Assembly (NCBI GenBank): GCA_034440575.1
Contig: JAOTOL010001450.1
Coordinates: 434,001-498,000 of the forward strand
DNA from: Imbricaverruca yamaguchii
Lineage: Eukaryota > Arthropoda > Thecostraca > Neoverrucidae
Direction of reading: 5' to 3'
DNA: 64,000 bases
The notes beneath the pieces are model-generated. The model searched no databases. It saw only the letters and a program-made list of their open reading frames with translations, and was not told the DNA's origin. Of this stretch, positions 48,248-59,689 are shown piece by piece; position 1 is the stretch's first letter, and each line of letters starts with the position of its first letter. Both the position numbers and the translations under genes were made by a program.

Positions 48248-50430
48248 CACGAGTGCGCAAAGCTGACGAGAGGTGGCGGCGCGATCGTGCCTCCGCAGAC
48301 TGCCAAAAGGGACCGCATGAAATCCTCAGTGTGGAAAATTCGGTGATCCAAACCTGTGGTGTGTTCTTTGCGAGCCTGCTGGTAAATCGCACAGTGTACA
48401 TCATCCGGCTTCACGTTTCTTGTAATTAAGTTTGTCAAACTTCTGGTTTACGTTCCGCCGACCGACAAGCACACAAAACGCGGTCGTCATCCCGCGGTAT
48501 CCGTTGGGATTGTGCAGCAAATTTGCATTGAGCTCAGTATACGCGGTGTGTTGGCATTATTTTGCGTGATGGTACCTGCAGTGCTAGATGGTTTTACGTG
48601 CCGGTTGTGTTTTTATCAGGTGTTGATTGGTGTAACCCCCGCAGCTGTGCGGGGGCCACGTCGACCGGAACTCGACTAGCCAACATTAATTCGCAAGTGT
48701 TTGCAATAATTTCGAGATGTTGCGTTGTGTTTTGTTCAGGTCGCATGCGGTGTTTCGCTCAAGAACTCGATGCTGGACATGTTTTGTTTCCGAACTGATC
48801 GGCACGTCCGCTGGATAGTCGTGATGGGCGACTCGGGGTCGCTCTGCGCCGGACACGGAGAAGCCTGCGCGTCTCCGCCGAGAGCTATTTTTTGGAATGC
48901 CCACCGCGAACAAATTACGGCACGGTGAATACGAGCAGCGAATACACACGCCTTTGCGCCACTTGCCAACTATTGAAAATGAGTTGCTGCGGTGGGAAGC
49001 GAGCGTGGGTTCGAACCGTCCGGAACAGACCATGTGGTCTGGTCTGGTCTGGTCTGGTCTGTTGCACCGATGCAGTCCCGACACGAACAACGACTCTATC
49101 GACCGACTCGGAAATATGCATTGGAGAGCTATCTTGGACACAAGTCCGTGTGCACCACCACGAATACATTTGCTTTTCGTCCGCCTTTCATGCATCATGT
49201 TGTAATACTGTTCGAGCTTCACCCACGCGTCGAAGTTTCCCAACAGCCATGGTTATAAATCCGGCTATTTTGCGGGATTTTCTGTTCGATGACTAAACGC
49301 CTATTTCTGCAAAGGGGAATGGGAGTGGCCCAATTGCCCTCCACGCACCCCGTCTTATATATAGACCCGTCACTGGCAATGTTAAGTTAATGTTAATGTT
49401 AAGTTAAGACATTCGTCAGTAGGATTGGGATGCAGCAGTCGGGATTTACATTGGGAGTAAGTTCAAACGCGAATGTGCCATGCTGAATAGCATTGCGAGT
49501 AAGTCCAAACGCGAATGTGCCACGCTGAATAAGTCGACCGTATTATATGCGTGCATCGATGTGTGGCGCGGTAAATAATAGCGAAATTATCTATGCTGTT
49601 TAACATTTCGTACGGCAGATTTGATCGTTGTACGTACCCTGAAACGTTAAGCATGCCGCTTGCAGTCGGTTGTTTTTGTTTCGAATCGATAACAGTTGAG
49701 ATGCATTTGGTTACAAAGGTTCAGGTTGCGTCCCATTATTTTTTTTGCGGAGGGATGTCGGGTGTGTCCAAATTTGTTTTGGGTTGAGCGTCAGATGCAA
49801 GAAGATTGTGTACATTTTCCTTGATATGAGCTATGACAAGGTATGTCCAAGTGAAATCCATCATTTGCCCCAAAATGTTATACGAAGGAACTAAGTATGA
49901 CATTATATACTAGGAACAAAATGTTGTACATTGCCACCAAGGAAAACATATCCACCACTATTCGTGATTGTGAAATGCACGCTATCTAAACAGTCATATT
50001 ATCAATGTAATTAGTTTGAGACGAGTCCCCAACCTTCAGTTTATATGAAATTATATCTAATCTCTGCAGGTGCAATATGTAATACTTTCCCTGTCAGACG
50101 AGATTGCCTGTAAACACAGTTACTGGCGCAAAATGACCCTGGCAGTCGGCGCGCCCCTAAACCACAATTAATCATAATTCTCCACCAAAGTCCCGTTATT
50201 TGGACACACTGCCCTGCTAGGTACCAACTGGAGTTTGCTCGCATTAATCACGAATGCGCCGCCATTGAGAACCAGCAGGCACAAGACAGCCCATCGCCAG
50301 CTCAGGCCATTCACATTGACAAACGTGAACACCGCTCTTCCTCGGCGTACAAAGCGGTGGGCGGGCTGGCTTGTGTCGAGTGTGCTCAGCGCACGGTAGT
50401 CTGTGTGTCTGTTTGTGGACGTATCACCAT
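48248..50430. other. HERC1 3' region and intergenic DNA
   Basis: It presumably starts with the HERC1 3' UTR, but I see no AATAAA within about 1 kb. It is otherwise unique, with a (TGGTC)n patch at 49037-49061 and a TTAATGTTAAGT microrepeat at 49382-49408. GCGAATGTGCCA(T/C)GCTGAATA is repeated at 49470-49530. No gene recognised. Confidence 0.55.
50121..50180 (+). mobile_element. Short tail-type retroposon
   Basis: ACTGGCGCAAAATGACCCTG, GCAGTCGGCGCGCCCCTAAA, ending CCACAATTAATCATAATTC. Same order of motifs as the other copies. Confidence 0.68.
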
Positions 50431-50451
50431 GGTCGCACACAACTGACCAGT

Positions 50452-50467
50452 AGGGGGGGGGGGGGGC
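50452..50467. repeat. G homopolymer run upstream of the secreted-protein gene
   Basis: A run of about 14 G within TAGGGGG...GGCGC, about 100 bp before the start codon. Its length is likely unstable and hard to sequence. Confidence 0.9.
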
Positions 50468-50563
50468 GCTCGCACGACACCATCCGAGGCCGCCAGGTCG
50501 GGCTGGCAGTCGACGTCGGCAGCTGGCGCCAACAGCCGGACCCCGGCTCCGTCCGTGACGACG

Positions 50564-52141
50564 ATGCGAGCGATACTGCTGCTGCTGCTGGTGCCGCCGT
50601 CGGCGCTGGTGCTGTCGTCGGTGCTGATGTCATCGTCGGTGCTGTTGCCGCAGCCGCCGATGGCCGGCCAGACGCCGCCGGCGGCGCTGTACGGCAACGG
50701 GCTGCGGCGGCAGGACGTGCGCATGACCGGCCAGACGCCGCTGCTGGAGACGTCGGCCGCCAGTCGGATCCAGTGTCTGCTGCTGTGCGCCGGCCGGCCG
50801 CCGTGCGGCGCCATCAACTTCGGCCCCGTCAGCTTCGGCGCCGCCGGTGCGGCGCCGCTCGCCTCGTGCCAGCTGTTCGAGCACGCCGTCTGCGACAACC
50901 TGACCGCCTACGATCTGACGCCGGCGCCGGGCGTGTCCTACAGTGACGTCAGCAGCGTGCCCCGCGGCGCCGCCGAGCGCGCCACGCCCTTCTGGGACGA
51001 CCCGGTCTGCACGGAGCGCGGCTTCTGCGCGCCGGCGTGCGGCGCCCGGGCGGTGGGCGACCCGTGCGCCGGCGACGGCCACTGCCACTCGCACCGCATG
51101 GCGCCGCGCGCCGCGTACGGCTGCGCGGCCGACCGCACCTGCCGGCTGCGCGACGGCTTCTGGGAGGCGCGGCCGGGCGCGGCGCTGCCCAAGTGGCGCG
51201 AGCTCGCCACCGACGGCTGGGGCAGGTTCCAGCACTTCAAGCGGATCGCCGGCGCGCGCTGTTCGCTGATGTACGACGCGAGGCTCGACCGCCCCTACTC
51301 GACGCTGAGGATCCTGCTGCACGGCAGCGACAAGTCTACGGGTGACAACGTTCTTTACCTTATCGACATGACCCACAGCGGCGTGACGCGTTTGATCCCG
51401 GCCACCTCCCAACCAGGCCTCACGTTGAAGTTTGAGCCGGGGATCCCCGGCACGGGGGAGTGGACGCGCGTCAACATCTCCTGGTGCGCCGGCGAGATGA
51501 CTGTGCACGCCGGCAACAGTTCGCAGCGGCACACGTTCCTCAGCTCCACCCCCACTGAAGAGATGCGCCTCGTGTCGATGGGCACCACCAACGGCGTGGT
51601 GGGTCGCGTGCGCTTCGAGGAGGGCGTGGCCGACGGGTGGCAGCTGGAGCCGGCGTCGCCGGACCGCGAGGTCTACGAGCTCGCCGCCGACTCCTTCATC
51701 TGGCAGAGAACACAAGCGCCGACCCGCTCGCTCACTGTCGACCTGCTCTGCTCCGGCGACGAAGAGTGCTCGGTAGTCTTCAGGGATGTGTACGCCTTCA
51801 CAGAACAAGTGCGCGTCATCTTTGGAGATATGGGCAACACTCGGTCGACCATCATGTACGAAAACATCCATCAACGCGGCATGTCGCTGACGTCGGTCAG
51901 CACCCCGAACGTGCTCAGTCCCACCGAGATGCGCCACTTCCGGGTCACCTACCGCGACGGCCTCGTCACCGCCTACGCCCTGGCGGGATCCTCCGAGCCG
52001 CTGATGAACGCCACCATTCTATTCCCCGACACGGTCAACTTCATCGGCGTGGGCGGCAAAGGCAAGCACAGCGTGCAGCTCGCCCGCTTCGACCGCCGCT
52101 GGGGGTACGACTCGTACGTGTCCATGCACGACCTGGTCTAG
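50564..52141 (+). CDS. Secreted protein with PAN-like module and two Methyltransf_FA-like regions; single exon
   Basis: 525 codons without an intron. I start at ATG 50564 because it opens directly into a signal peptide (MRAILLLLLVPPSALVLSSV). A PAN/apple-like module follows at about residues 60-125 (SRIQCLLLCAGRPPCGAINF, then SCQLFEHAVCDN and PGVSYSDV), next a cysteine-rich stretch (DDPVCTERGFCAPACGARAV, CAGDGHC, GCAADRTCRL). The rest holds two regions resembling the farnesoic-acid O-methyltransferase family (Methyltransf_FA): one from about 205 (GWGRFQHFKRIAGARCSLMY) and a clearer one from about 360, with VRVIFGDMGNTRSTI and FRVTYRDGLVTAYAL and NFIGVGGKGKHSVQLARF. This domain name is historical; such secreted proteins are probably carbohydrate or lipid binding, not proven enzymes. 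Strong GC-ending codon bias in the 5' two thirds. A retrocopy origin is possible. No AATAAA seen nearby. Confidence 0.75.
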   Translation: MRAILLLLLVPPSALVLSSVLMSSSVLLPQPPMAGQTPPAALYGNGLRRQDVRMTGQTPLLETSAASRIQCLLLCAGRPPCGAINFGPVSFGAAGAAPLASCQLFEHAVCDNLTAYDLTPAPGVSYSDVSSVPRGAAERATPFWDDPVCTERGFCAPACGARAVGDPCAGDGHCHSHRMAPRAAYGCAADRTCRLRDGFWEARPGAALPKWRELATDGWGRFQHFKRIAGARCSLMYDARLDRPYSTLRILLHGSDKSTGDNVLYLIDMTHSGVTRLIPATSQPGLTLKFEPGIPGTGEWTRVNISWCAGEMTVHAGNSSQRHTFLSSTPTEEMRLVSMGTTNGVVGRVRFEEGVADGWQLEPASPDREVYELAADSFIWQRTQAPTRSLTVDLLCSGDEECSVVFRDVYAFTEQVRVIFGDMGNTRSTIMYENIHQRGMSLTSVSTPNVLSPTEMRHFRVTYRDGLVTAYALAGSSEPLMNATILFPDTVNFIGVGGKGKHSVQLARFDRRWGYDSYVSMHDLV

Positions 52142-52730
52142 AAAGGTGCGTAGCCAACCAAGAGATCCGGTCGCCGCAGGATGTAGCGCTACGACGTCGA
52201 GACCGTCACGGCATGACACTCCCACCCACTCTGGGCGTGTGTCCCCACGTCCCAATCCCCCCGCCCTTCCTTGGGAGTCATCGGCAAACACTTGTGATTC
52301 AAGCTATGGCGAGAAGCGCCAGATGTACTTCACTTTGAGAAATACTGTGCCTAGGGGGTGCAGTTTAGGCCATGCGTGTAATTTCTGGAGGGGAAGGGGA
52401 CTGGGGGGATGTCTTCATTAATTTTCTGCGATCTCAGCTATTAACACTGGCGCTGACAGGAAAGCATTTCTCTCGAAAATCGTTTGACCCCACCCCACCC
52501 CCACCCCCACCCCCAAACACATACTTTTGGGTCGCTCCTATGCGTATCGTTCCAACCGTTTCGGTATGGCAAGAGCTTGTGTTGACCGTAGCTCCCCGGG
52601 GATGTCACGTCGCATTGCCTTATCGTTTCGGTCACATTTTCTGGATGCCCATGCAACACATCCCACACTCCTGTCGCACTTCAACCGATATCCGGCGGCG
52701 GGGAAACGATTGCGTGCATCCCCACTCCGG
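52142..52730. other. 3' flank of the secreted-protein gene
   Basis: Unique, with a CCCCACCCCCACCCCCACCC tract at 52490-52515. No gene seen. Confidence 0.5.
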
Positions 52731-52734
52731 ACAA

Positions 52735-53527
52735 CACAGACCTGCACCACCCGCCCGTCACCAGGTGACCTGCATCCCCACTCAACACCGACCTGCACCA
52801 CCCGCCCGTCACCAGATGACCTGCATCCCCACTCCGGACAACACCGACCTGCACCTCCCGCCCGTCAACAGGTGACCTGCATCCCCACTCTGACCTGCAC
52901 CACCCGCCCGTCATCAGGTGGCCTGCATCCACTCTACCTTACCCAAGTCACCAGGTGCCTGCATCCCCACTCTGACCTGCACCACCCGCCCGTCACCAGG
53001 TGACCTGCATCCCCACTCTGACCTGTACCACCCAACTGTCACCAGGTGACCTGCATCCCCACTCTGACCTGCACCACCCGCCCGTCACCAGGTGACCTGC
53101 ATCCCCACTCTGACCTGCACCACCCGCCCGTCACCAGGTGACCTGCATCCCCCACTGCCTGCACCCACCTGCAACCCCCGTCACCAGGTGACCTATCACC
53201 TGCATCCCCATTTGACCTCCACCACCTGCCCGTCACCGGTGACCTGCATCAAAGGTGACCTGCATCCCCACTCTGACCTGCACCACCGCCAACTGTCACC
53301 AGGTGGCCTGCATCCCCACTCTGACCTGCACCACCCGCCCGTCACCAGGTGACCTGCATCCCCACTCTGACCTGCACCACCCGCCCGTCACCAGGTGACC
53401 TGCATCCCCACTCTGACCTGCACCACCCGCCCGTCACCAGGTGACCTGCATCCCCACTCTGATCTGCACCTCCCGTCACCAGGTGACCTGCATCCCCACC
53501 CTAATCTACACCACCCGCCCGTCACCA
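52735..53527. repeat. Minisatellite, about 43 bp unit, about 17 copies
   Basis: Unit: CACCCGCCCGTCACCAGGTG, ACCTGCATCCCCACTCTGAC, CTG. Several units are truncated (52925-52960, 53150-53290). Outside any gene, so this array does not involve a recognisable exon edge. Confidence 0.93.
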
Positions 53528-53607
53528 GCTTTCAGAGATTGACGCGGCTTTCGCGTAAAGCCGAGCGCACGAACGAGCTGGAAGGGAACGCTGCTGGACA
53601 CGAAGCC

Positions 53608-54018
53608 GTCCACTACAGCATCAGAGTCCAGAGCCGTCCACTACAGCATCAGAGTCCGGCTCACACAATCACGTCCAAGCCGTCCACTACAGCATCAGAG
53701 TCCAGAGCCGTCCACTACAGCATCAGAGTCCAGAGCCGTCCACTACAGCATCAGAGTCCAGAGCCGTCCACTACAGCATTCAGAGTCCAGAGCCGTCCAC
53801 TACAGCATCAGAGTCCAGAGCCGTCCACTACAGCATCAGAGTCCAGAGCCGTCCACTACAGCATCAGAGTCCAGAGCCGTCCACTACAGCATCAGAGTCC
53901 AGAGCCGTCCACTACAGCATCAGAGTCCAGAGCCGTCCACTACAGCATCAGAGTCCTGAGCCGTCCACTACAGCATCAGAGTCCAGATCCGTCCACTACA
54001 GCATCAGAGTCCTGAGCA
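53608..54018. repeat. Minisatellite, 28 bp unit, about 14 copies
   Basis: Unit: AGAGCCGTCCACTACAGCAT, CAGAGTCC. It follows the previous array after a spacer of about 80 bp. The second and third units are interrupted (53650-53690). Confidence 0.94.
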
Positions 54019-54116
54019 GTTCACCAGAACGGGTCCGGCTTAATCTCATTGTTGGCTTGATGTGTTCTTCGAACCAGCTGGTATCACGCGACGGAGGTCA
54101 TTCGGGAGAGAGCGGT

Positions 54117-54166
54117 CTTTGGGCTGAGGGGCACATCGACTGAGTTGGTCATATAGCCAGGAAGAG
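54117..54166 (-). mobile_element. Diverged short tail-type retroposon (minus strand)
   Basis: TTTGGGCTGAGGGGCACATC, GACTGAGTTGGTCATATAGC. The reverse complement gives GCTATATGACCAACTCAGTC, GATGTGCCCCTCAG, like the other copies. Confidence 0.65.
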
Positions 54167-54169
54167 TCT

Positions 54170-56030
54170 TCATGGGCTGGCTGGACTCTAAACAGGGCCT
54201 GGGTTCTAAATATCTGAAGTGCCCGAAGCCCTAGTTGGCCACCACAACCTTAGCGGTTGCAACATGAGTGGCTACTTAGACAGGGTTAAAATATTGTTTT
54301 TTCGATAGGTGTGAGATGTCGAAAAGAGCACAGTAGGATGTCGAAATTTGTCATGGAATTAGTGTTATTTAAAATGCTTTAGACGCCTTTCATCCTCAAA
54401 TTTGAACCAAAGGTTTAGGTATTCATGACTGTACCCTGATTATTTGTTTTCAGATTCATAATTTAGGAAGAGCTATTATATAAGGATCAGGATGTCGATA
54501 CTACTTAGGCAAGGATGTCGATACTATTTAGACAAGGATGTCGATTGAATGTTCAGAAAGTAGTATATTCCACCATAAGTCATGAATAATTTAAAACTAG
54601 GCTACTACGAATGTCAAAAATCTTCTGCCACTAGAAAAAGGAAAAGTAATTGTCTTTTGATAGCGACTTCGAGATAGCGATGCCGAGACACAGATTGTGA
54701 TGCCGAAAATACCGAGGTAGTGATGCCGAGATCGATCGATCGAGACTGGGTGAACGGGGTAGATATGGTGAGGTAGATGGCTCTTTAGAACGTGGAATAT
54801 ATTGTTGATTATGGTGTCTCATTAGCTTTTTTCTAGTCACATCCTATCTTTCCTCACATGCCCCTTTGGCTCTTATTGAGCGTTAACACTTGACGACGTT
54901 TATACCTGCACGCATTCGAACAGGTAACTAAGCTTTACCAATCATTCGCCCAAATTAGACTAAAAAGCAAAATATTTCGGCCGCAGTTCCATATAATTTT
55001 ATCGTATTACTGCACTAGCTCGTTTCAATAGTGGTTTTATTCATCTCGCCAACCCTACCCATATACTTGTTGCACCTATATTGCGCATGCGTAATTGAAG
55101 AAGATGTTTGGAAAGAACATACATTGGCGATAACAATGTATGTTAGTAGTAACCCCGACATCACCACGCGGTGGCAGGCTGGCCAAACACACATACACAC
55201 GCAATTGTACAAACAATCTCCCCAACAATCGAAGCTAAACTATTGATTACGCAGTATGTTTCAAATGGAAAACACAGAAGCGGATGAAAGAACAGGCTGT
55301 TCGTAGGCAGATACCAAGAATCCATCGACATCAAGACGTTAAAAAAGTATACCTATCTCTGAACATGCAACCTTGCAATTGCAATTTGAAAAATGTACAT
55401 CGCTGCTGCATGTTTTTATATCTATATTTCTTACCTGGATGCCTGACATTTGTTCGGCTAGGTTGACGAACACAAAATCGTTGATTTTTTGTAAGTTCCC
55501 TCCAGTATCCATTCCGTCTTACTTCTATGGCCGCTTTACCTTTCTTTGACAGAACATTTCATATAAAAATGATGTCTGTTCGCGCAATGTCCAGCGTGTT
55601 TAAAGTGCATATCATATAAGGCATGTCGGTTTATGATAAGCTTGTCATTGCGGGACGGGCTGTTAGCTTTCGTGTGATATTTTAGACGTGCACAACACGC
55701 TTCCTTCACATGCATGTAGGTGTGAGGGTGCTGCTGCAAAATAAATTCACTTGGCAATGCCTACGTGTGGTTTGAGTGAGAAGGCTGCAACTCTCGGATT
55801 GGAATACGTGTTGGCGACTCATAAGAAGAAAACTGAGCCGCGCTCGCAGTATGGAAGCGCGTGGTTCTGCTTCTTGAGGAAACACTTTCACAGCAACATC
55901 GATCACCCTGCAGCTACGCGAAAGTGTTTGCTATTTATACCTGCTTATAGCGCATATATTGTGTCAAGCCGCCATCGATACGAAAAGAACAAGTCTTACT
56001 TTTGTGCCGACACCTTTACCCGACAAGATG
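54170..56030. other. Unique AT-rich intergenic DNA
   Basis: GGATGTCGATACTA(C/T)TTAG and ATGTCGA motifs recur at 54310-54560, echoing GACATCC motifs at 21.2-21.5 kb. The rest is unique with no supported gene. Confidence 0.5.
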
Positions 56031-56039
56031 AGCGACAGC

Positions 56040-56590
56040 TTCGTGCTACGCCAACACTCACCTCACAAGAGGCAAGAGGTGGCACCTCGTGCTACACCAA
56101 CACTCAGCTCACAGAAGGCAAGAGGTGGCAGTTCGTGCTACGCCAACACTCACCTCACAGGAGGTAAGATTTGTCAGTTTCGTGTTACGCCAACACTTCT
56201 TACCTCCTTGCAGGATCTAAGAGGTAGCAGTTCGTGGTACGCCAACACTCTCACCCAGCATTAGGTAAGAGGTGGCGGTTAATGTTTCGCCAACACTCTC
56301 ACCTCGCAGGAGGTAAGATAGAGGTCCACGATAGGCACTGTACATGCAAGACATGCATTGGTAATAAATAGGTGAATAAATATAAATAAATGAATAACTT
56401 TTTACATCAATAAGTAAATATATCAATAAATAAATAAATAAGAGGTGGCAATGTCGTGGTACGCCAAAAAATCTCTCCCTGCAGGAGGTAAGCGGTGGCA
56501 GTTCGCGTTACCCAAACACTGTTACTCAGGAAGTAAAGGGGAGGTAGTGCGTGTTATTGGTTCCGCAGGAAGTAAGAGTTCGTGTTTGGA
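56040..56590. repeat. Minisatellite, about 45-50 bp unit, about 9 irregular copies
   Basis: Unit: AGAGGTGGCAGTTCGTGCTA, CGCCAACACTCACCTCACAG, GAGGTA. The first five copies (to about 56310) are regular. An AT-rich insertion (56330-56435, AATAAATA repeats) separates three decayed copies (56436-56580). Confidence 0.85.
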
Positions 56591-56599
56591 ACGGATATT

Positions 56600-57700
56600 G
56601 TGGCTAAAGCGGAAGTTGCCCCTGTGCAGCCAATAACAAGCTGAGTTGGATTACTTTTTCGTGCAAAACTTCCCAAGTAGATACGAACCACTTGGTCAAC
56701 GACTTGTTCTACGGTTCTCGGTCGAGATCGCGGTGTCGGTATGCGAATGACCGGAAAGCAATCGTCTGTCTATCACTGCAATCGAAGGCGAAGTTAGAGC
56801 ACGTCTACTCCCTCGGCACCAATAGTAAAATGGATGACCCGGCCGAGACCAAACGGCATCACTTCGAAATCGTAATAGGATTTCGTTGTTTGTTGCAGCC
56901 TTTCAATTCCTGCTTTTCACTCTGAACTAGCTACGTTCTTTTGTTATCTGTCGTTGCCAACTCTCATCGCAACGCTTTCACTCGATCCTCAGTTATTGTT
57001 CAGAGAAGGCGTTTTTGTGACCGCAGATCACTCGCAGCTGCAGCTAGCCCTGGCTCTCCGCAAGGCTGCAGGTCGCCGGGCTGACCGGACGGCTCGGCGG
57101 ACGGAGAGTCATGGCTGTAAACAGGACGCTGCTCTTTTGAGCCCACGGACAGCGGACACATTTTAAGAATGGTTCTAGCGATGGAACCTTGTACATGTAC
57201 CACATCCAAGGTTATTACATGTCCTACATGTTTGAAGCCGAGGATGACCGAGATCAAGTTAGCTTGTACCTGATAAGTGCGAAGTTGGAAATACTGAGTT
57301 GATTTCGAAATAGTTGAAGCTTTTTACACTCAGTTCTGTCCAGAGTTCACAAAGGAAAGAGCCGATAGTGTATGACATGTAAAACATATTCCACATATAC
57401 TTCGCGCCCTTCATTTGACTTTTGCATGCATTAAGTCCAGGAACTGCTGCATTTGACTGAGCCAAGCAAAACCCAGGCCCGGATGAGCTTCATCATGAGG
57501 GGTGCAGTTTTGTTCATTGCTGTTACAGACCTGGATGCTACAAGACCTGAGTGGCCTGCATGCTACAGCCAACATTCAGGTCGAACGGGGTTCACGCGAG
57601 CAGTCCTCAATGGGCGCTTCGCCGCCTTAGGGGCGCCTTTTCATGGCTGGAGGTACATACCCCAGGCCCCCTCCCTCTGTGTCCGACTCTGGTGTGTAGG
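56600..57700. other. Unique intergenic DNA
   Basis: No gene recognised. An open frame 57453-58118 begins here but runs into the TG-rich tract and has no family match. Confidence 0.5.
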
Positions 57701-57704
57701 CATG

Positions 57705-58265
57705 TGTCTATGTGTGTGTGAATATGTGCGGGTGCACGCATGTGTGTGTATGTGCGCATGTGCTTGCGAAAGTTGCAAGTGCGTGTGTGCATGTGCGTGC
57801 ATGCGTGTGCATGTGCGTGCGTGTGTGTGTGCGTGTGTGCGTGTGCCTGTATGCGTGTATGTGCGTGTGCATGTGCGTATGCATGTGCGCGCGTGTGTGC
57901 GAGCATGTGTGTATGTATATATGTGTGTGTGTGTAGGTGAAATGTGTCTGGAGATGCAGATGTGTGTAAGTATGCCTGTGTGTATGAGTGTGGGTGTGTA
58001 CATATGTGTAGTTGTGTACATATGGGTATGTGTGTACATATGTGTAGGTGTGTACATATGTGTAGGTGTGTACATATGTGTAGGTGTGTACATATGTTGG
58101 TTGGTTATTGGAGTTTAGGGGCGCATCGACTACATCGGCCATGCAGCGCCCTGGTGTGTACATATGTGTAGGTGTGTACATATGTGTAGGTGTGTACATA
58201 TGTGTATGTGTGCATGTGTGTAGCTGTGTACATGTGCATGTGTGTATATGCGTATTTGTGTAGGT
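57705..58265. repeat. (TG)n-rich compound microsatellite
   Basis: GTGTGTGCGTGTGTGCGTGT and GTGCATGTGCGTGCATGCGT types, then a regular 19-bp phase GTGTGTACATATGTGTAGG repeated about 8 times, split by a short retroposon at 58092. Confidence 0.93.
58092..58150 (-). mobile_element. Short tail-type retroposon inserted in the microsatellite
   Basis: On the minus strand it reads GGGCGCTGCATGGCCGATGT, AGTCGATGCGCCCCTAAACT, CCAATAACCAACCAA. The flanking microsatellite TGTGTACATATG resumes immediately on both sides, so both ends and the length (about 58 bp) are clearly delimited. Confidence 0.88.
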
Positions 58266-58503
58266 GTGAATACGCATTTGAGCATAGATGTCGCATCGAC
58301 TAAAACGACATTTCCGTGTTACGGTGCCATTACCTTGTGCAGACCCAAATGGCCTGCTTTGTCAATACATGATGATGATGACTGTGTCTGGCTATAGAAC
58401 ACGAAAGGCGATGTTGGCCTGACCAGTGGCCAAGAGCAATTTTACTGACATGGCGGAGGTAATCTATTGGACCCTTAGGTGGGAAAGTAGGGGGAAGCTG
58501 GTG

Positions 58504-58659
58504 GGTTATTGGTTTTACGACACAGCAACCGTTCAGTCATGTAGCGTCGCCAATCTCTCACGCCGATTGGTCGTGGGCGAAGAGTAGCGACATGTGGGAC
58601 TCGAACCCACAACCTTTCGATTGTGAGACGAGCAACTTACCCCTAGGCTACTCGTCCCC
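58504..58659 (-). mobile_element. tRNA-derived SINE, family A (minus strand)
   Basis: On the minus strand it reads GGGGACGAGTAGCCTAGGGG, TAAGTTGCTCGTCTCACAAT, GTGGGTTCGAGTCCCACATG, CCAATCGGCGTGAGAGATTG, GCTACATGACTGAACGGTTG, ending CAATAACC. Full-length and intact. Confidence 0.92.
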
Positions 58660-58664
58660 AAATA

Positions 58665-59685
58665 GGGGACGCTTAAATCTGAATAGGCGTCCACAGACTC
58701 AGACCAACACGCAGATCCAGATCAACAGTGGCGCAGTCAGGATTTTGCTAGAGAGTGGTCGACCCTCCAGAAATTGTTATCAAATATAATAACTTTTCGC
58801 GTGTGAAACACGCCGAAAATTTAGGGTTTTGCGCGGTGAAAACCTCGAAATTTCTCGTTTCATCTGCATTTCTCGTTGCTAAGGTGGACCTCCTCCAACT
58901 TGGCTGCGTCACTGCAAATGTATACGGACACAGCCTAAGTTGCACGTAAAAATCATCATCAAAATGATTTCTTTAAAATCCTCCGCCTCATTCCAACTTT
59001 TTGCCGACACTCCTACAGGTGCACGTGCCTGGAAGTGTGCATGCTCCATGTTGGATCAATGGGCGATGCGTACGATGTGGGCGATGTGCGCGAACTAAGT
59101 AGTGATGCACCTGTACTTCAAGAAATAAGCAAAGAGCAGCTTTATCCATACCGCTCATCTTCAGAAAATATCAGCCATAGGAATGGTAGGGATTCTGGTT
59201 TAAAAAAAACATACTATAGAACGACGACGGTACTATGATTGCAGATCGGAGCGTCTTCATGTAGCCCATGCCGCCTCTGAGGCGTCGACGATATGATCAT
59301 TCAGGGAATATAATTATTCAGGGAGCTGCAACAGTGTTTGAAGTCCGTGGAGAATTCGAACAAACAAATTCCCGATCCGAATTAGTCCACATTTGCGAAT
59401 AACCCCAGCGTTTGGCCGTTACTCCTCAACGTGTCGGAAGGGCGCGGCGCACCATTTTCCCAACGCTACAATGTCCAGTGGAGTGCGCAACGCATCATGC
59501 GCCTTCATGGGAGCCTGTGCTCCTACCACCAGGGACCTTCGCTGCGATCTCCAGTGGAGCCTGCAACGCTTCATGAGCTTCCATGGGAGCCTGTGTTTCC
59601 ACTACGTAGACGCTGTTGCAGCATGCTGAAGTGCACGTCTTCATCTGCACGCCTCTGTGTCTGAGCGGCAGGAGCATCAAGTGCT
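58665..59685. other. Unique intergenic DNA
   Basis: No supported gene. At 59470-59600 GTGGAG(T/C)GC...CGCTTCATG..CTTCATGGGAGCCTGTG occurs twice (about 85 bp apart). Confidence 0.5.
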
Positions 59686-59689
59686 GCTC

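Noticed and set aside
7402..48247. Pseudogene status for the whole HERC1 locus
   Set aside because: All junctions but one are in phase, conserved domains are intact and the catalytic Cys and stop are present; a single edge defect in a repeat is more likely an assembly or annotation issue.
57453..58118. 221-codon plus-strand frame
   Set aside because: Most of it is (TG)n microsatellite translation; the first 70 codons have no recognisable domain.
15761..58659. tRNA genes at the A/B-box sequences
   Set aside because: The heads are followed by a constant SINE body, lack a canonical anticodon arm and acceptor stem, and occur as dispersed copies with target-site duplications.
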